Shown here in pieces: positions 37,663-44,924 of a stretch of 53,683 nt of DNA. A model generated the notes under the pieces. The model was not told the DNA's origin, ran no database searches, and saw only the letters and a program-made list of their open reading frames with translations. The translations under genes and the position numbers were made by a program. The stretch is taken from contig NZ_CANLZC010000029.1 in the NCBI RefSeq assembly GCF_947495455.1, positions 1-53,683 on the forward strand, in the 5' to 3' direction. Source of the DNA: an uncultured Shewanella sp. (GTDB lineage Bacteria; Pseudomonadota; Gammaproteobacteria; Enterobacterales; Shewanellaceae). Within the stretch, counting starts at the first letter, position 1. Every line of letters begins with the position of its first letter.

Positions 37663-37683
37663 AGATATTTATGGATATTTAAT
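37654..37683 (+). repeat. 10-bp x3 tandem repeat at the fliM stop
   Basis: GATATTTAGA, GATATTTATG, GATATTTAAT lie head to tail. The first contains the last codons and TAG of fliM. Confidence 0.8.
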
Positions 37684-37789
37684 CAGGTTTGAAGAGTATG
37701 TTTTGCCGAGTGTATTAAAGCTGAAATGACGATAATGAGCCATTGCTAAGTTGAAAGAATAAGGCAGAGATGAAATGAAAGGTGAAGCA

Positions 37790-38158
37790 GTGACGGATGA
37801 ATGGAGTGCGGCCATGTCTGAGCAAGCAATAAATGAGACTGAAAAAGTGCCATTGGATGATTTTTCCACGGGGAAAAAAACCTTAAGCGATGACGAGGCG
37901 GCAAAGCTTGATGCCATCATGGATATTCCGGTAACCATATCAATGGAAGTTGGGCGCAGTTATATTAGCATTCGAAATTTATTACAATTAAATCAAGGTT
38001 CGGTTGTAGAACTTGATAGAATTGCAGGTGAGCCACTGGATGTGATGGTCAATGGTACCTTAATTGCCCATGGTGAGGTGGTAGTGGTAAATGATAAATT
38101 TGGCATTCGATTAACCGATGTGATCAGCCAAACTGAGCGTATTAAAAAGCTTAAATAA
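37790..38158 (+). CDS. fliN: Flagellar motor switch protein FliN
   Basis: 122 residues from GTG 37790 (preceded by AGGTGA); an ATG five codons upstream at 37775 is also possible. C-terminal SpoA domain: MDIPVTISMEVGRSYISIRN, GSVVELDRIAGEPLDVMVNG and HGEVVVVNDKFGIRLTDVIS. Completes the C ring with FliM. Confidence 0.95.
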   Translation: MTDEWSAAMSEQAINETEKVPLDDFSTGKKTLSDDEAAKLDAIMDIPVTISMEVGRSYISIRNLLQLNQGSVVELDRIAGEPLDVMVNGTLIAHGEVVVVNDKFGIRLTDVISQTERIKKLK

Positions 38159-38170
38159 CCCGGAGAGCCT

Positions 38171-38776
38171 ATGAGTACCCTGTTCGTTGCCAACAGTGCT
38201 GCGAGTCAAGTTAACAATGAAGTGGCAGCTAGCGATATGAATGCGAGTGTAAGCAGTCCTTCAGCAGACAAGCAAACGGCTAATATTGCAGCAGCCACAA
38301 GTGAAGTCGCAACGGATAGCGCACAAAAAGTGAGGACGGAAGTGAATTATGCCTTGGCCAGCGATCCTGCTACGGCAGAAACGGCCAACAATACAGTCAA
38401 AGCGCAGACGTTAGTGAGCCCGAGCCCTGATAATGCTTCAGCACTCAATAAGGCGGGTAACGATCCTTCCAGTATCGCCAGCTTAGCGAGTATGTTGGGC
38501 GGCTTAGTGGTGGTGTTACTGATTATTTTCTTTTTAGCTTATTTAGTGAAACGCTTTAATTTAGCGCCTAATAGTAATAGTGCGATTAAAACCATTGCTA
38601 CTTCACCTTTGGGGCAAAAAGAAAAACTCATGATTGTTGAAGTGGAAGGGCGTCAGTATTTATTAGGCGTGACTCCGCATCAAGTGAATTTAATCGATAA
38701 ATTAGAGACGCCCATAGAGCAGCAAGCTGAGTCTTTTGCCAGTCGTTTACGGCAAGCAAAATCCACTAAACCTTAA
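38171..38776 (+). CDS. fliO: Flagellar biosynthesis protein FliO
   Basis: 201 residues, longer than the usual ~125 because of a Ser/Ala/Asn-rich N-terminal extension (~1-95). One membrane helix (~107-127, MLGGLVVVLLIIFFLAYLVK) and the FliO cytoplasmic domain (SPLGQKEKLMIVEVEGRQYL). Assists assembly of the FliP ring. 12 bases after fliN. Confidence 0.88.
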   Translation: MSTLFVANSAASQVNNEVAASDMNASVSSPSADKQTANIAAATSEVATDSAQKVRTEVNYALASDPATAETANNTVKAQTLVSPSPDNASALNKAGNDPSSIASLASMLGGLVVVLLIIFFLAYLVKRFNLAPNSNSAIKTIATSPLGQKEKLMIVEVEGRQYLLGVTPHQVNLIDKLETPIEQQAESFASRLRQAKSTKP

Positions 38777-38790
38777 TTTAGTCGTAAGGG

Positions 38791-38849
38791 CGTTATCCCG
38801 TTATCCCTAAGAACATGTACAGCAATTTGCTTGAGCGCTAGGGATAACG
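38791..38849 (+). repeat. Inverted repeat and 8-bp tandem upstream of fliP
   Basis: CGTTATCC is doubled at 38791-38806, and CGTTATCCCTA at 38799-38809 pairs exactly with TAGGGATAACG at 38839-38849 around a 29-base loop. It lies in the fliO-fliP gap and could shape the fliP leader. Confidence 0.7.
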
Positions 38850-38875
38850 TCACTTATGATGATGTATATAAGTTG

Positions 38876-39676
38876 ATGATATTGATAAAAATAATAATAA
38901 ACAGAACACAGGCTTTTCAATACGTTAAACATGCATATCTTTTTCTCTTAGTGCTATTGGTGTGTTTGTGCTGTCCATCTCAAGCCTTAGCCAATAATGG
39001 GATTTTACCCGCAGTTACGGTCAGTACCGGAGTTGACGGTTCAACCCAGTATTCGGTGACTATGCAAATTTTACTCTTGATGACGGCACTGAGTTTTATT
39101 CCTGCCATGGTGATTATGCTGACCTCCTTTACACGTATTATTATCGTATTATCGATTTTGCGTCAGGCCATAGGGCTACAGCAGGCGCCGTCGAATCAAG
39201 TATTAATTGGGATCAGCCTATTTTTAACCTTTTTTATTATGACGCCAGTGTTCGATAAAATTTATGACGATGCGGTGCAACCTTATATCGAGCAGAATAT
39301 GGCAATCGATACGGCATTTGAACGTGGAAAAGCGCCGTTAAAAGCCTTTATGCTGTCACAAGTGCGCATGACAGATCTGGATACCTTTTTGGAAATCTCA
39401 GCCTATCCTGGGATCACAGAGCCTGAAGAGGCTCCCATGAGTGTGATCATTCCCGCTTTTATTACCAGTGAATTAAAAACGGCCTTTCAAATTGGCTTTA
39501 TGTTATTTGTGCCGTTTTTGGTACTGGATTTAGTGGTGGCCAGTATTTTAATGGCCATGGGCATGATGATGTTATCGCCGATGATAGTGTCCTTGCCCTT
39601 TAAAATAATGCTATTTGTGCTGGTGGATGGTTGGAGTTTAGTGATGGGCACTTTGGCCAATAGTTTTGGGTTATAG
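38876..39676 (+). CDS. fliP: Flagellar export gate protein FliP
   Basis: About 266 residues from ATG 38876; the frame is open from a TTG at 38831 inside the inverted repeat, which is unlikely to be used. Cleavable signal ([20 protein letters not shown]) then four membrane helices; motifs [20 protein letters not shown] and [20 protein letters not shown]. Core of the FliPQR export gate. Its 3' end is the source of part of the fliQ echo unit. Confidence 0.95.
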   Translation: MILIKIIINRTQAFQYVKHAYLFLLVLLVCLCCPSQALANNGILPAVTVSTGVDGSTQYSVTMQILLLMTALSFIPAMVIMLTSFTRIIIVLSILRQAIGLQQAPSNQVLIGISLFLTFFIMTPVFDKIYDDAVQPYIEQNMAIDTAFERGKAPLKAFMLSQVRMTDLDTFLEISAYPGITEPEEAPMSVIIPAFITSELKTAFQIGFMLFVPFLVLDLVVASILMAMGMMMLSPMIVSLPFKIMLFVLVDGWSLVMGTLANSFGL

Positions 39677-39679
39677 CGT

Positions 39680-39902
39680 ATGAGTCCTGAGCTATTAGTG
39701 AATGTAGTGGATGTGTTTCGTCAAGCTCTGAGTCTTATCCTTGTCATGGTGTCTAGTCTTGGAATAGTTTGGTCAATAGTGTTGGGTGATAGCCTATGAG
39801 TCCTGAGTTATTAGTGGATGTGTTTCGTGAAGCCCTGAGCGTTATCCTTGTCACAGTGTCTAGTCTTGGAATAGTTTGGTCAATAGTTTTGGGTGATAGC
39901 GT
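39680..39902 (+). repeat. Two tandem echo mini-ORFs of the fliQ 5' end
   Basis: Mini-ORF 1 (ATG 39680) encodes 39 residues starting MSPELLVNVVDVFRQALS; mini-ORF 2 (ATG 39796) encodes 36 residues starting MSPELLVDVFREALS; the true fliQ starts at 39903 with MSPESLVDVFREALS. Each unit joins the fliQ start to a tail derived from the fliP 3' end (TCAATAGTTTTGGGTGATAG). Each mini-ORF ends in an overlapping ATGA with the next ATG, so translation could pass from one to the next. Periods are 116 and 107 bases. Confidence 0.92.
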
Positions 39903-40172
39903 ATGAGTCCAGAATCATTAGTGGATGTGTTTCGTGAAGCCCTGAGCGTTATCGTAGTCATGGTGTCTATGATTATTGTGCCGGGACTCATTGTGGGGTT
40001 AGTGGTGGCGGTGTTTCAAGCGGCAACCTCCATTAATGAACAAACTTTGAGTTTTTTGCCGAGATTACTCACTACCTTGTTTGCTTTGATGCTGTTAGGG
40101 CATTTACTCGTGCGCACTATGATGGAGTTTTTCTATGAAATGGTGAACATGATCCCAAGCGTCATAGGTTGA
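39903..40172 (+). CDS. fliQ: Flagellar export gate protein FliQ
   Basis: 89 residues, normal, two membrane helices. Features GLVVAVFQAATSINEQTLSF and PRLLTTLFALMLLGHLLVRT. Part of the FliPQR gate. The ATG overlaps the stop of the second echo mini-ORF. Confidence 0.96.
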   Translation: MSPESLVDVFREALSVIVVMVSMIIVPGLIVGLVVAVFQAATSINEQTLSFLPRLLTTLFALMLLGHLLVRTMMEFFYEMVNMIPSVIG

Positions 40173-40285
40173 GTTTGATTATGTTGACCACAAATAAAAA
40201 AGTAAGTACTTACTATCGGTTTTGGCTTTGTATTTTCTTTAATCTTTTCACTTTATTCTTAAAAAATAATGCGGGACATTAATCG

Positions 40286-41083
40286 ATGTTTTTCCTGCTT
40301 GATACCATAATGCAAGGCATTGCGAGCTATTTGTGGCCTTTTATTCGTGTTAGCAGTTTATTCATGGTGATGGCCGTTTTTGGTTCGACCACCACCCCTA
40401 AGCGAATACGCTTGCTGCTATCCGTTGCCGTTACATTTACTATTGCGCCGATTTTACCGCCGATGGCACCCATTGAATTACTGTCTTTAAGTGCGGTGTT
40501 TGTGATTGCTCAGCAAGTGATCATCGGGGTGGCAATGGGCTTTGTCAGTATTTTATTGATGCAAACCTTTGTGCTTGCAGGGCAAATTATCGGCATGCAA
40601 ACCAGTTTAGGGTTCGCGTCTATGGTGGATCCTAGCTCGGGTCAACAAACGCCTGTGGTCAGTCATTTCTTCTTACTGCTCACTACGCTCATTTTTTTAA
40701 GTGTCGATGGGCATTTAGTGTTTATTAGAATGTTGGTGGCCAGTTTCGACACCCTTCCGGTATCAATGGCTGGATTACATTTAAGTGGCTATCAAGCGCT
40801 GACTGAGTTTGTCAGTTATATGTTTGGCGCTGCGCTGACCATGTCATTGTCTGCCATCGTAGCCTTATTGACCATCAATTTGGCCTTTGGCGTGATGACA
40901 CGGGCTTCCCCTCAGCTAAATATTTTCTCTATTGGTTTTCCGGTCACTATGGTCAGTGGCTTGTTTATCTTATGGTTAACACTGTCACCGATTATGGCCC
41001 ATTTTGATGACATTTGGCGTCAAAGCCAGCTGCTTCTCTGCGATATTTTACAGCTGAGTTGTAATATAACTGGTGGCATCTAA
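40286..41083 (+). CDS. fliR: Flagellar export gate protein FliR
   Basis: 265 residues, six membrane helices; motifs RVSSLFMVMAVFGSTTTPKR, GMQTSLGFASMVDPSSGQQT and APQLNIFSIGFP-like ASPQLNIFSIGFPVTMVSG. Completes the export gate. A 113-base gap before it contains a 14-base palindrome AGTAAGTACTTACT. Confidence 0.95.
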   Translation: MFFLLDTIMQGIASYLWPFIRVSSLFMVMAVFGSTTTPKRIRLLLSVAVTFTIAPILPPMAPIELLSLSAVFVIAQQVIIGVAMGFVSILLMQTFVLAGQIIGMQTSLGFASMVDPSSGQQTPVVSHFFLLLTTLIFLSVDGHLVFIRMLVASFDTLPVSMAGLHLSGYQALTEFVSYMFGAALTMSLSAIVALLTINLAFGVMTRASPQLNIFSIGFPVTMVSGLFILWLTLSPIMAHFDDIWRQSQLLLCDILQLSCNITGGI

Positions 41084-41108
41084 TCGGTTTTTTGCTAAGA
41101 AAAATTAA

Positions 41109-41160
41109 GTGGCAGAAAAGGGGAGTCGTTAGAAGAATGTCAGGAAAAAGCCGAACAACG
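41109..41160 (+). repeat. Degenerate echo of the flhB 5' end
   Basis: GTGGCAGA at 41109 and TCAGGAAAAAGCCGAACAAC at 41140-41159 align with the start of flhB (GTGGCAGA at 41209 and TCAGGAAAAAACCGAACAAG). The echo is frameshifted and closed by a TAG, so it is not translated as FlhB. Confidence 0.75.
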
Positions 41161-41208
41161 AATGAGTCTATTTCAAAAAGATGAGCAGTTTTAAAGGGGG
41201 GATGATCA

Positions 41209-42342
41209 GTGGCAGAGAATGACAGCAGTCAGGAAAAAACCGAACAAGCGTCCGCCCATAAGTTAGAGAAAGCCAAAAAAGAGGGCCAAGTTGCTCGCTC
41301 TCAAGAATTGGGGACATCGGCAGTATTGATCTCGGCAGGCCTAGGTTTGATGATGACAGGACAAGAGTTAGCCCTTGCTCTGAAACACATTATGTCTTCA
41401 CTCATGAGCTTAACTCGCGCGCAAATTTTTGACGATCATACCAGCTTACTTATCTGGCGTGATATTGGCCGTGAGCTGGCATTGCCGTTACTGGGCTTCA
41501 TTGCTTTTTTGGCTTTGATTGCCTTCGTGGGGAATATTGCATTAGGTGGACTGTCTTTTTCGGTAAAAGGCTTTATGCTCAAGCCCAGTAAAATGAGTCC
41601 CATTGCCGGTTTTAAGCGCATGTTTGGGACTAAGGCTTTGGTTGAACTCACTAAAGGGCTGGCCAAATTTTCCGTGGTGGCTTTAATGGCCTATGGATTA
41701 CTCATTCTTTATTTGAATGACATTCTTGCCTTATCTCAAGAACATTTACCCGGTAATATTTATCATGCATTGGACTTAGTGGTTTGGATTTTTATTCTTT
41801 TATGTGCTTCGACTCTGTTTATTGTGATTATTGATGTGCCTTTTCAAATTTGGAACCATAATAAACAGCTTAAAATGACCAAACAAGAAGTTAAAGATGA
41901 GCATAAAGACATGGAAGGCAAACCCGAAGTTAAGGGGCGTATTCGGCAGATGCAGCGAGATATGGCGCAGCAACGTATGATGCAAGACGTGCCTAATGCG
42001 GATGTCATTATTGTCAACCCTGAACATTATGCCGTAGCGGTGAAATACGAGGTCAGTCGCTCTAAAGCGCCCTTTGTCGTGGCGAAAGGTGTGGATGAAG
42101 TGGCCTTTAAAATTCGTGAAATAGCCAAGCATCATAAAGTGGCCGTCGTGTCCGCGCCGCCACTGGCGCGAGCCGTGTACCACACCACCAAAATTAACCA
42201 AGATATTCCAGAAGGGCTCTTCACGGCAGTGGCACAAGTGTTAGCCTATGTATATCAATTACGGGAATACCAAAAAGGTAAAGGCCGCAAACCTACCCCT
42301 ATTCCATTAAAACAAGACATACCAGAGGATCTCACTCATTAG
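41209..42342 (+). CDS. flhB: Flagellar export switch protein FlhB
   Basis: 377 residues, normal. GTG start after AAAGGGGGGATG. N-terminal SQEKTEQASAHKLEKAKKEG is typical, followed by four membrane helices and the cytoplasmic domain. The autocleavage site, usually NPTH, reads NPEH (IIVNPEHYAVAVKYE); cleavage is between Asn and Pro, which are retained. Switches export from rod/hook to filament substrates together with FliK. flhA does not follow; an accessory island starts instead. Confidence 0.95.
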   Translation: MAENDSSQEKTEQASAHKLEKAKKEGQVARSQELGTSAVLISAGLGLMMTGQELALALKHIMSSLMSLTRAQIFDDHTSLLIWRDIGRELALPLLGFIAFLALIAFVGNIALGGLSFSVKGFMLKPSKMSPIAGFKRMFGTKALVELTKGLAKFSVVALMAYGLLILYLNDILALSQEHLPGNIYHALDLVVWIFILLCASTLFIVIIDVPFQIWNHNKQLKMTKQEVKDEHKDMEGKPEVKGRIRQMQRDMAQQRMMQDVPNADVIIVNPEHYAVAVKYEVSRSKAPFVVAKGVDEVAFKIREIAKHHKVAVVSAPPLARAVYHTTKINQDIPEGLFTAVAQVLAYVYQLREYQKGKGRKPTPIPLKQDIPEDLTH

Positions 42343-42388
42343 TCGGTATGACGAATGTTGGGTAAGTGGGTCGTTTGAGCTAAAAGTG

Positions 42389-42415
42389 CCAGTGATAAAG
42401 CCTGTTTATCACTGG
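42389..42415. repeat. Palindromic hairpin H1
   Basis: CCAGTGATAAA, 5-base loop, TTTATCACTGG, an exact 11-base stem followed by TAGGGAAAT. Located about 45 bases after flhB. First of four related hairpins in the island; may act as terminator or REP-like element. Confidence 0.8.
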
Positions 42416-42595
42416 TAGGGAAATATAACCCATGATTTTTTGTATTGTCCAAAAAACTCATTTCTGAAATTAGCTTTTCAACTTTGCGACATACCCCCCA
42501 TTTTTTATTATTCCTAAAAATAACCCTTGAATTAGCAATGTGTTAGCTGTATTTCTGTTACCTTTTTTATTCACATATGAAAACAAGGGATTGTT

Positions 42596-43729
42596 ATGAG
42601 TTGTCAATGTCATTACTGTGTTTCGAAGAGAAGGCAAAGGCCAATCACGTCACCATTACCAACGGCAGGACAATCTATACGTGAACTCAAAAACAGGGAA
42701 AATCTAGCCTATATCGAACGAAAACGCTTAGCACAAGCGACAGAATCTTATAAACCGTGCCCAAGTATGGCAAGTAACATTGAAAAACTTGAACGGATAA
42801 AGAAACGGATAAAGAAAAGAGAACAAGAAAGTAAAGCTAGGTTTGATGATAAAAATGTGGCTCCTCCTCTTAAATCACAATTACTAAAAAATGAGGAAAA
42901 TCTTAATTCATTGGCTTTAGGTGCTTTTTCTTCACTTAAAATGGGCATAAAAAGCTTTGAAGTATTAAAGACACAAGAAGCATTGATTGCGGTTGGATTT
43001 GATTTAGGCAATAGAGGTGCTGATGGCCATTTTGGTCAGAAAACAATTCGAGTCGTCAAACAATTTCAGAAAAGGTATAAGCCCACGCACAATACACATG
43101 AGCAGTATGAATTCAATATTATTCATGGAGAGGTTGATCGAGGCACTATCTTAGCATTAGATGAGGCCTTATGTGAAAACTGGAAGTTCAAAGGATATGA
43201 TTGGGCAAATAGTGAGTTTGGTATGTTATTAGGTCATGTGGAATCAAGAAATGATTATTCAGCTTATAATCGAACAAAAGGTGGATTGAAATCATTTTTT
43301 AATACTGACCTAGATCAAAAGACTGTTACAGAAGTCATTGAGTTACAAAAAGCAAGAGAGGCATTTGCTGTTGGGCGGTTTCAGCTTATTCCTATTACAT
43401 TGCAAGAAGCCGTACGACATTTATCGATTAATAAAAATGACACTTTTGATGCATTGATCCAAGATAGGATCTTTAATGAATATTTAATTAAAGTGAAGCG
43501 GCCTAAAATCATTAATTATTTAGAATCTGATGGGTCAATTGAAGATGCTATCTATGATTGGGCTAAAGAGTTTGCTTCAGCTGGGGTAGAAAAAGGAAGA
43601 AAAATTAGCAAAGGGAGGATTGCAGTCGGTGGAGAGTCTTATTATTCCGGAGATGGTTTAAATAAAGCACATTTATCAATTGAAAAGATGAAAGACGTAT
43701 TACGTAAATCTAAAGAGAACAGCCAATGA
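42596..43729 (+). CDS. Putative peptidoglycan-hydrolase effector with PG-binding domain
   Basis: 377 residues, no signal peptide. Order: Cys-rich start (MSCQCHYCVSKR), a basic helical region (~20-110, with a 12-base tandem repeat giving KKRIKKR), a PG_binding_1-like domain (~120-195: FEVLKTQEALIAVGFDLGNR and GHFGQKTIRVVKQFQKRY), then a lysozyme-like domain (~205-345) with GHVESRNDYSAYN, containing the likely catalytic Glu, and AFAVGRFQLIPITLQEAVRH. The lack of a signal, the tandem domain plan and the overlapping lipoprotein gene suggest a secretion-system effector, T6SS or eCIS; inference. A phage-like endolysin is the alternative. Confidence 0.7.
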   Translation: MSCQCHYCVSKRRQRPITSPLPTAGQSIRELKNRENLAYIERKRLAQATESYKPCPSMASNIEKLERIKKRIKKREQESKARFDDKNVAPPLKSQLLKNEENLNSLALGAFSSLKMGIKSFEVLKTQEALIAVGFDLGNRGADGHFGQKTIRVVKQFQKRYKPTHNTHEQYEFNIIHGEVDRGTILALDEALCENWKFKGYDWANSEFGMLLGHVESRNDYSAYNRTKGGLKSFFNTDLDQKTVTEVIELQKAREAFAVGRFQLIPITLQEAVRHLSINKNDTFDALIQDRIFNEYLIKVKRPKIINYLESDGSIEDAIYDWAKEFASAGVEKGRKISKGRIAVGGESYYSGDGLNKAHLSIEKMKDVLRKSKENSQ

Positions 43730-44142
43730 GATTATTACCTCTTCTTTTACTTATCTCTTCTTGCGCGCATTCTGGAGAGGTAAAGCTAGATGTTGATTCT
43801 ATTTTGAATAAAGAAGACTATTCAAGTGTATTCAAACAAGCTTTTATCAACATATATGATCAAAAACCTAATTTTAATACGGAGGATTATTTATTCACGT
43901 ACTCATGTGGGGGAGCTGCGGTATGTGGATCGGTATTTGATCCATCATTTAATGAGTTCATCAGTCTTCCTGATGATTTTATCGGCGCTTCTGACGTTCA
44001 AGCGTTTAAGGTTGAATTTAATGCATTAAGTAACAAGGTTTGTATTTGGGGGCAAAGTGCCTACAATGCGGAATTGTACAATGGTAAATGCTTCATTTAT
44101 AAAGATAAAAATTTTAAAGAAAGTAATACCCCTTCTAAATGA
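43726..44142 (+). CDS. Lipoprotein, putative immunity partner of the hydrolase
   Basis: 138 residues with a lipobox (LLLLISSC, Cys about residue 13). The mature part has no recognised domain but several Cys that could pair (TYSCGGAAVCGSV, KVCIWG, GKCF). The ATG overlaps the stop of the hydrolase gene (ATGA), so the two are coupled. A periplasm-facing lipoprotein next to a wall-degrading enzyme is the usual immunity arrangement; function here is inferred from position. Confidence 0.65.
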   Translation: MRLLPLLLLISSCAHSGEVKLDVDSILNKEDYSSVFKQAFINIYDQKPNFNTEDYLFTYSCGGAAVCGSVFDPSFNEFISLPDDFIGASDVQAFKVEFNALSNKVCIWGQSAYNAELYNGKCFIYKDKNFKESNTPSK

Positions 44143-44152
44143 AATGCTTAAG

Positions 44153-44178
44153 CCAGTGATAAGCACTATTATCACTGG
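44153..44178. repeat. Palindromic hairpin H2
   Basis: CCAGTGATAA, 6-base loop GCACTA, TTATCACTGG, then TAGAGAAAT. Begins 10 bases after the lipoprotein stop. Same stem as H1 with a different loop. Confidence 0.85.
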
Positions 44179-44345
44179 TAGAGAAATGAGTGCTATTTAT
44201 AAATAGAAGCCTTATTTGGCCGATATACAATTAAATTAACCAGAAATCTATAAAGTGTGTTAGTGTGGCATGTGTACCTACTGCTTAGTAGGGACTTCTT
44301 TTCTGTTCCGAATTATCATCTCGGTATTGTTTAGTTGCCCCCCCT

Positions 44346-44362
44346 GAGCCTTATAATAAGGC
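44346..44362. terminator. Short palindrome upstream of the remnant gene
   Basis: AGCCTTATAATAAGGCT forms an 8-base stem. It precedes the start of the frameshifted gene at 44370. Confidence 0.4.
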
Positions 44363-44369
44363 TTCAGTT

Positions 44370-44703
44370 ATGTTAAATTCAAAAAAAGAATTAAAAAATA
44401 TCTTCTACCTTACTGAAATTAAAGGTATTGGATTCAATTATGATGCGGCTTATCCTGCACCTTGGACTCCGCTTTGTCATAAAGTCAGTTTTGCCACCCA
44501 TAAATACCTCGCTCAGGGGGTGATACCATTACAATGGGTTGAAACTTAACCCCAAAGGCTTATTCTTCGAGGATGATGTTGGCATTCTCCCATATCTAAA
44601 ATTATCGATTATGGATAGTTATCATAAAATGGCCTTAAAAATAATTACTGGAATATACAGCCAATTTGACTACACCCGTGATAAGGCCAGTTATCACTGG
44701 TAG
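44370..44703 (+). pseudogene. Frameshifted small gene of unknown family
   Basis: Part 1 (ATG 44370 to TAA 44547-44549) encodes 59 residues starting MLNSKKELKNIFYLTEIKGI. Part 2, in the +1 frame from about 44530, continues with protein-like sequence (LKLNPKGLFFEDDVGILPYL, then MDSYHKMALKIITGIYSQFD) and ends at TAG 44701-44703 inside hairpin H3. A single indel near 44535-44545 would restore one ORF of about 110 residues. Unknown family; an orphan immunity-type gene is possible but not shown. Confidence 0.55.
44675..44700. repeat. Palindromic hairpin H3
   Basis: CCCGTGATAA, loop GGCCAG, TTATCACTGG: same stem as H2 with one mismatch. It overlaps the end of the frameshifted gene. Confidence 0.8.
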
Positions 44704-44712
44704 GCTTTTATC

Positions 44713-44913
44713 GTGCAAAAGCCATCATCAACCTACCTGTTTTTTATTGTCTTGCCTCATGCTTATCAATCGCTTATTTTAGAAATTAACGATTTTACAA
44801 CAATGGGGTGTGAGTGTAGTCTACTTCATAAAGTAAGCAGTCAAAACGTAATCTTGTTGCCATTGAATAATCGATTACACCACCTCGATAGACAACTCCG
44901 CAAATTGAAATAA
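44713..44913 (+). CDS. Possible small protein upstream of the KAP gene
   Basis: 66 codons with a GTG start and no clear ribosome site. It ends 11 bases before the KAP gene. No recognised motif; residues SQNVILLPLNNRLHHLDRQL near the end look protein-like. Could be a leader or a chance ORF. Confidence 0.25.
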   Translation: MQKPSSTYLFFIVLPHAYQSLILEINDFTTMGCECSLLHKVSSQNVILLPLNNRLHHLDRQLRKLK

Positions 44914-44924
44914 TAAGGATTAAT

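Noticed and set aside
41800..42237. 145-codon minus-strand ORF inside flhB
   Set aside because: Antisense shadow of a conserved gene; rich in His/Phe as expected from the reverse reading of Lys/Glu codons.
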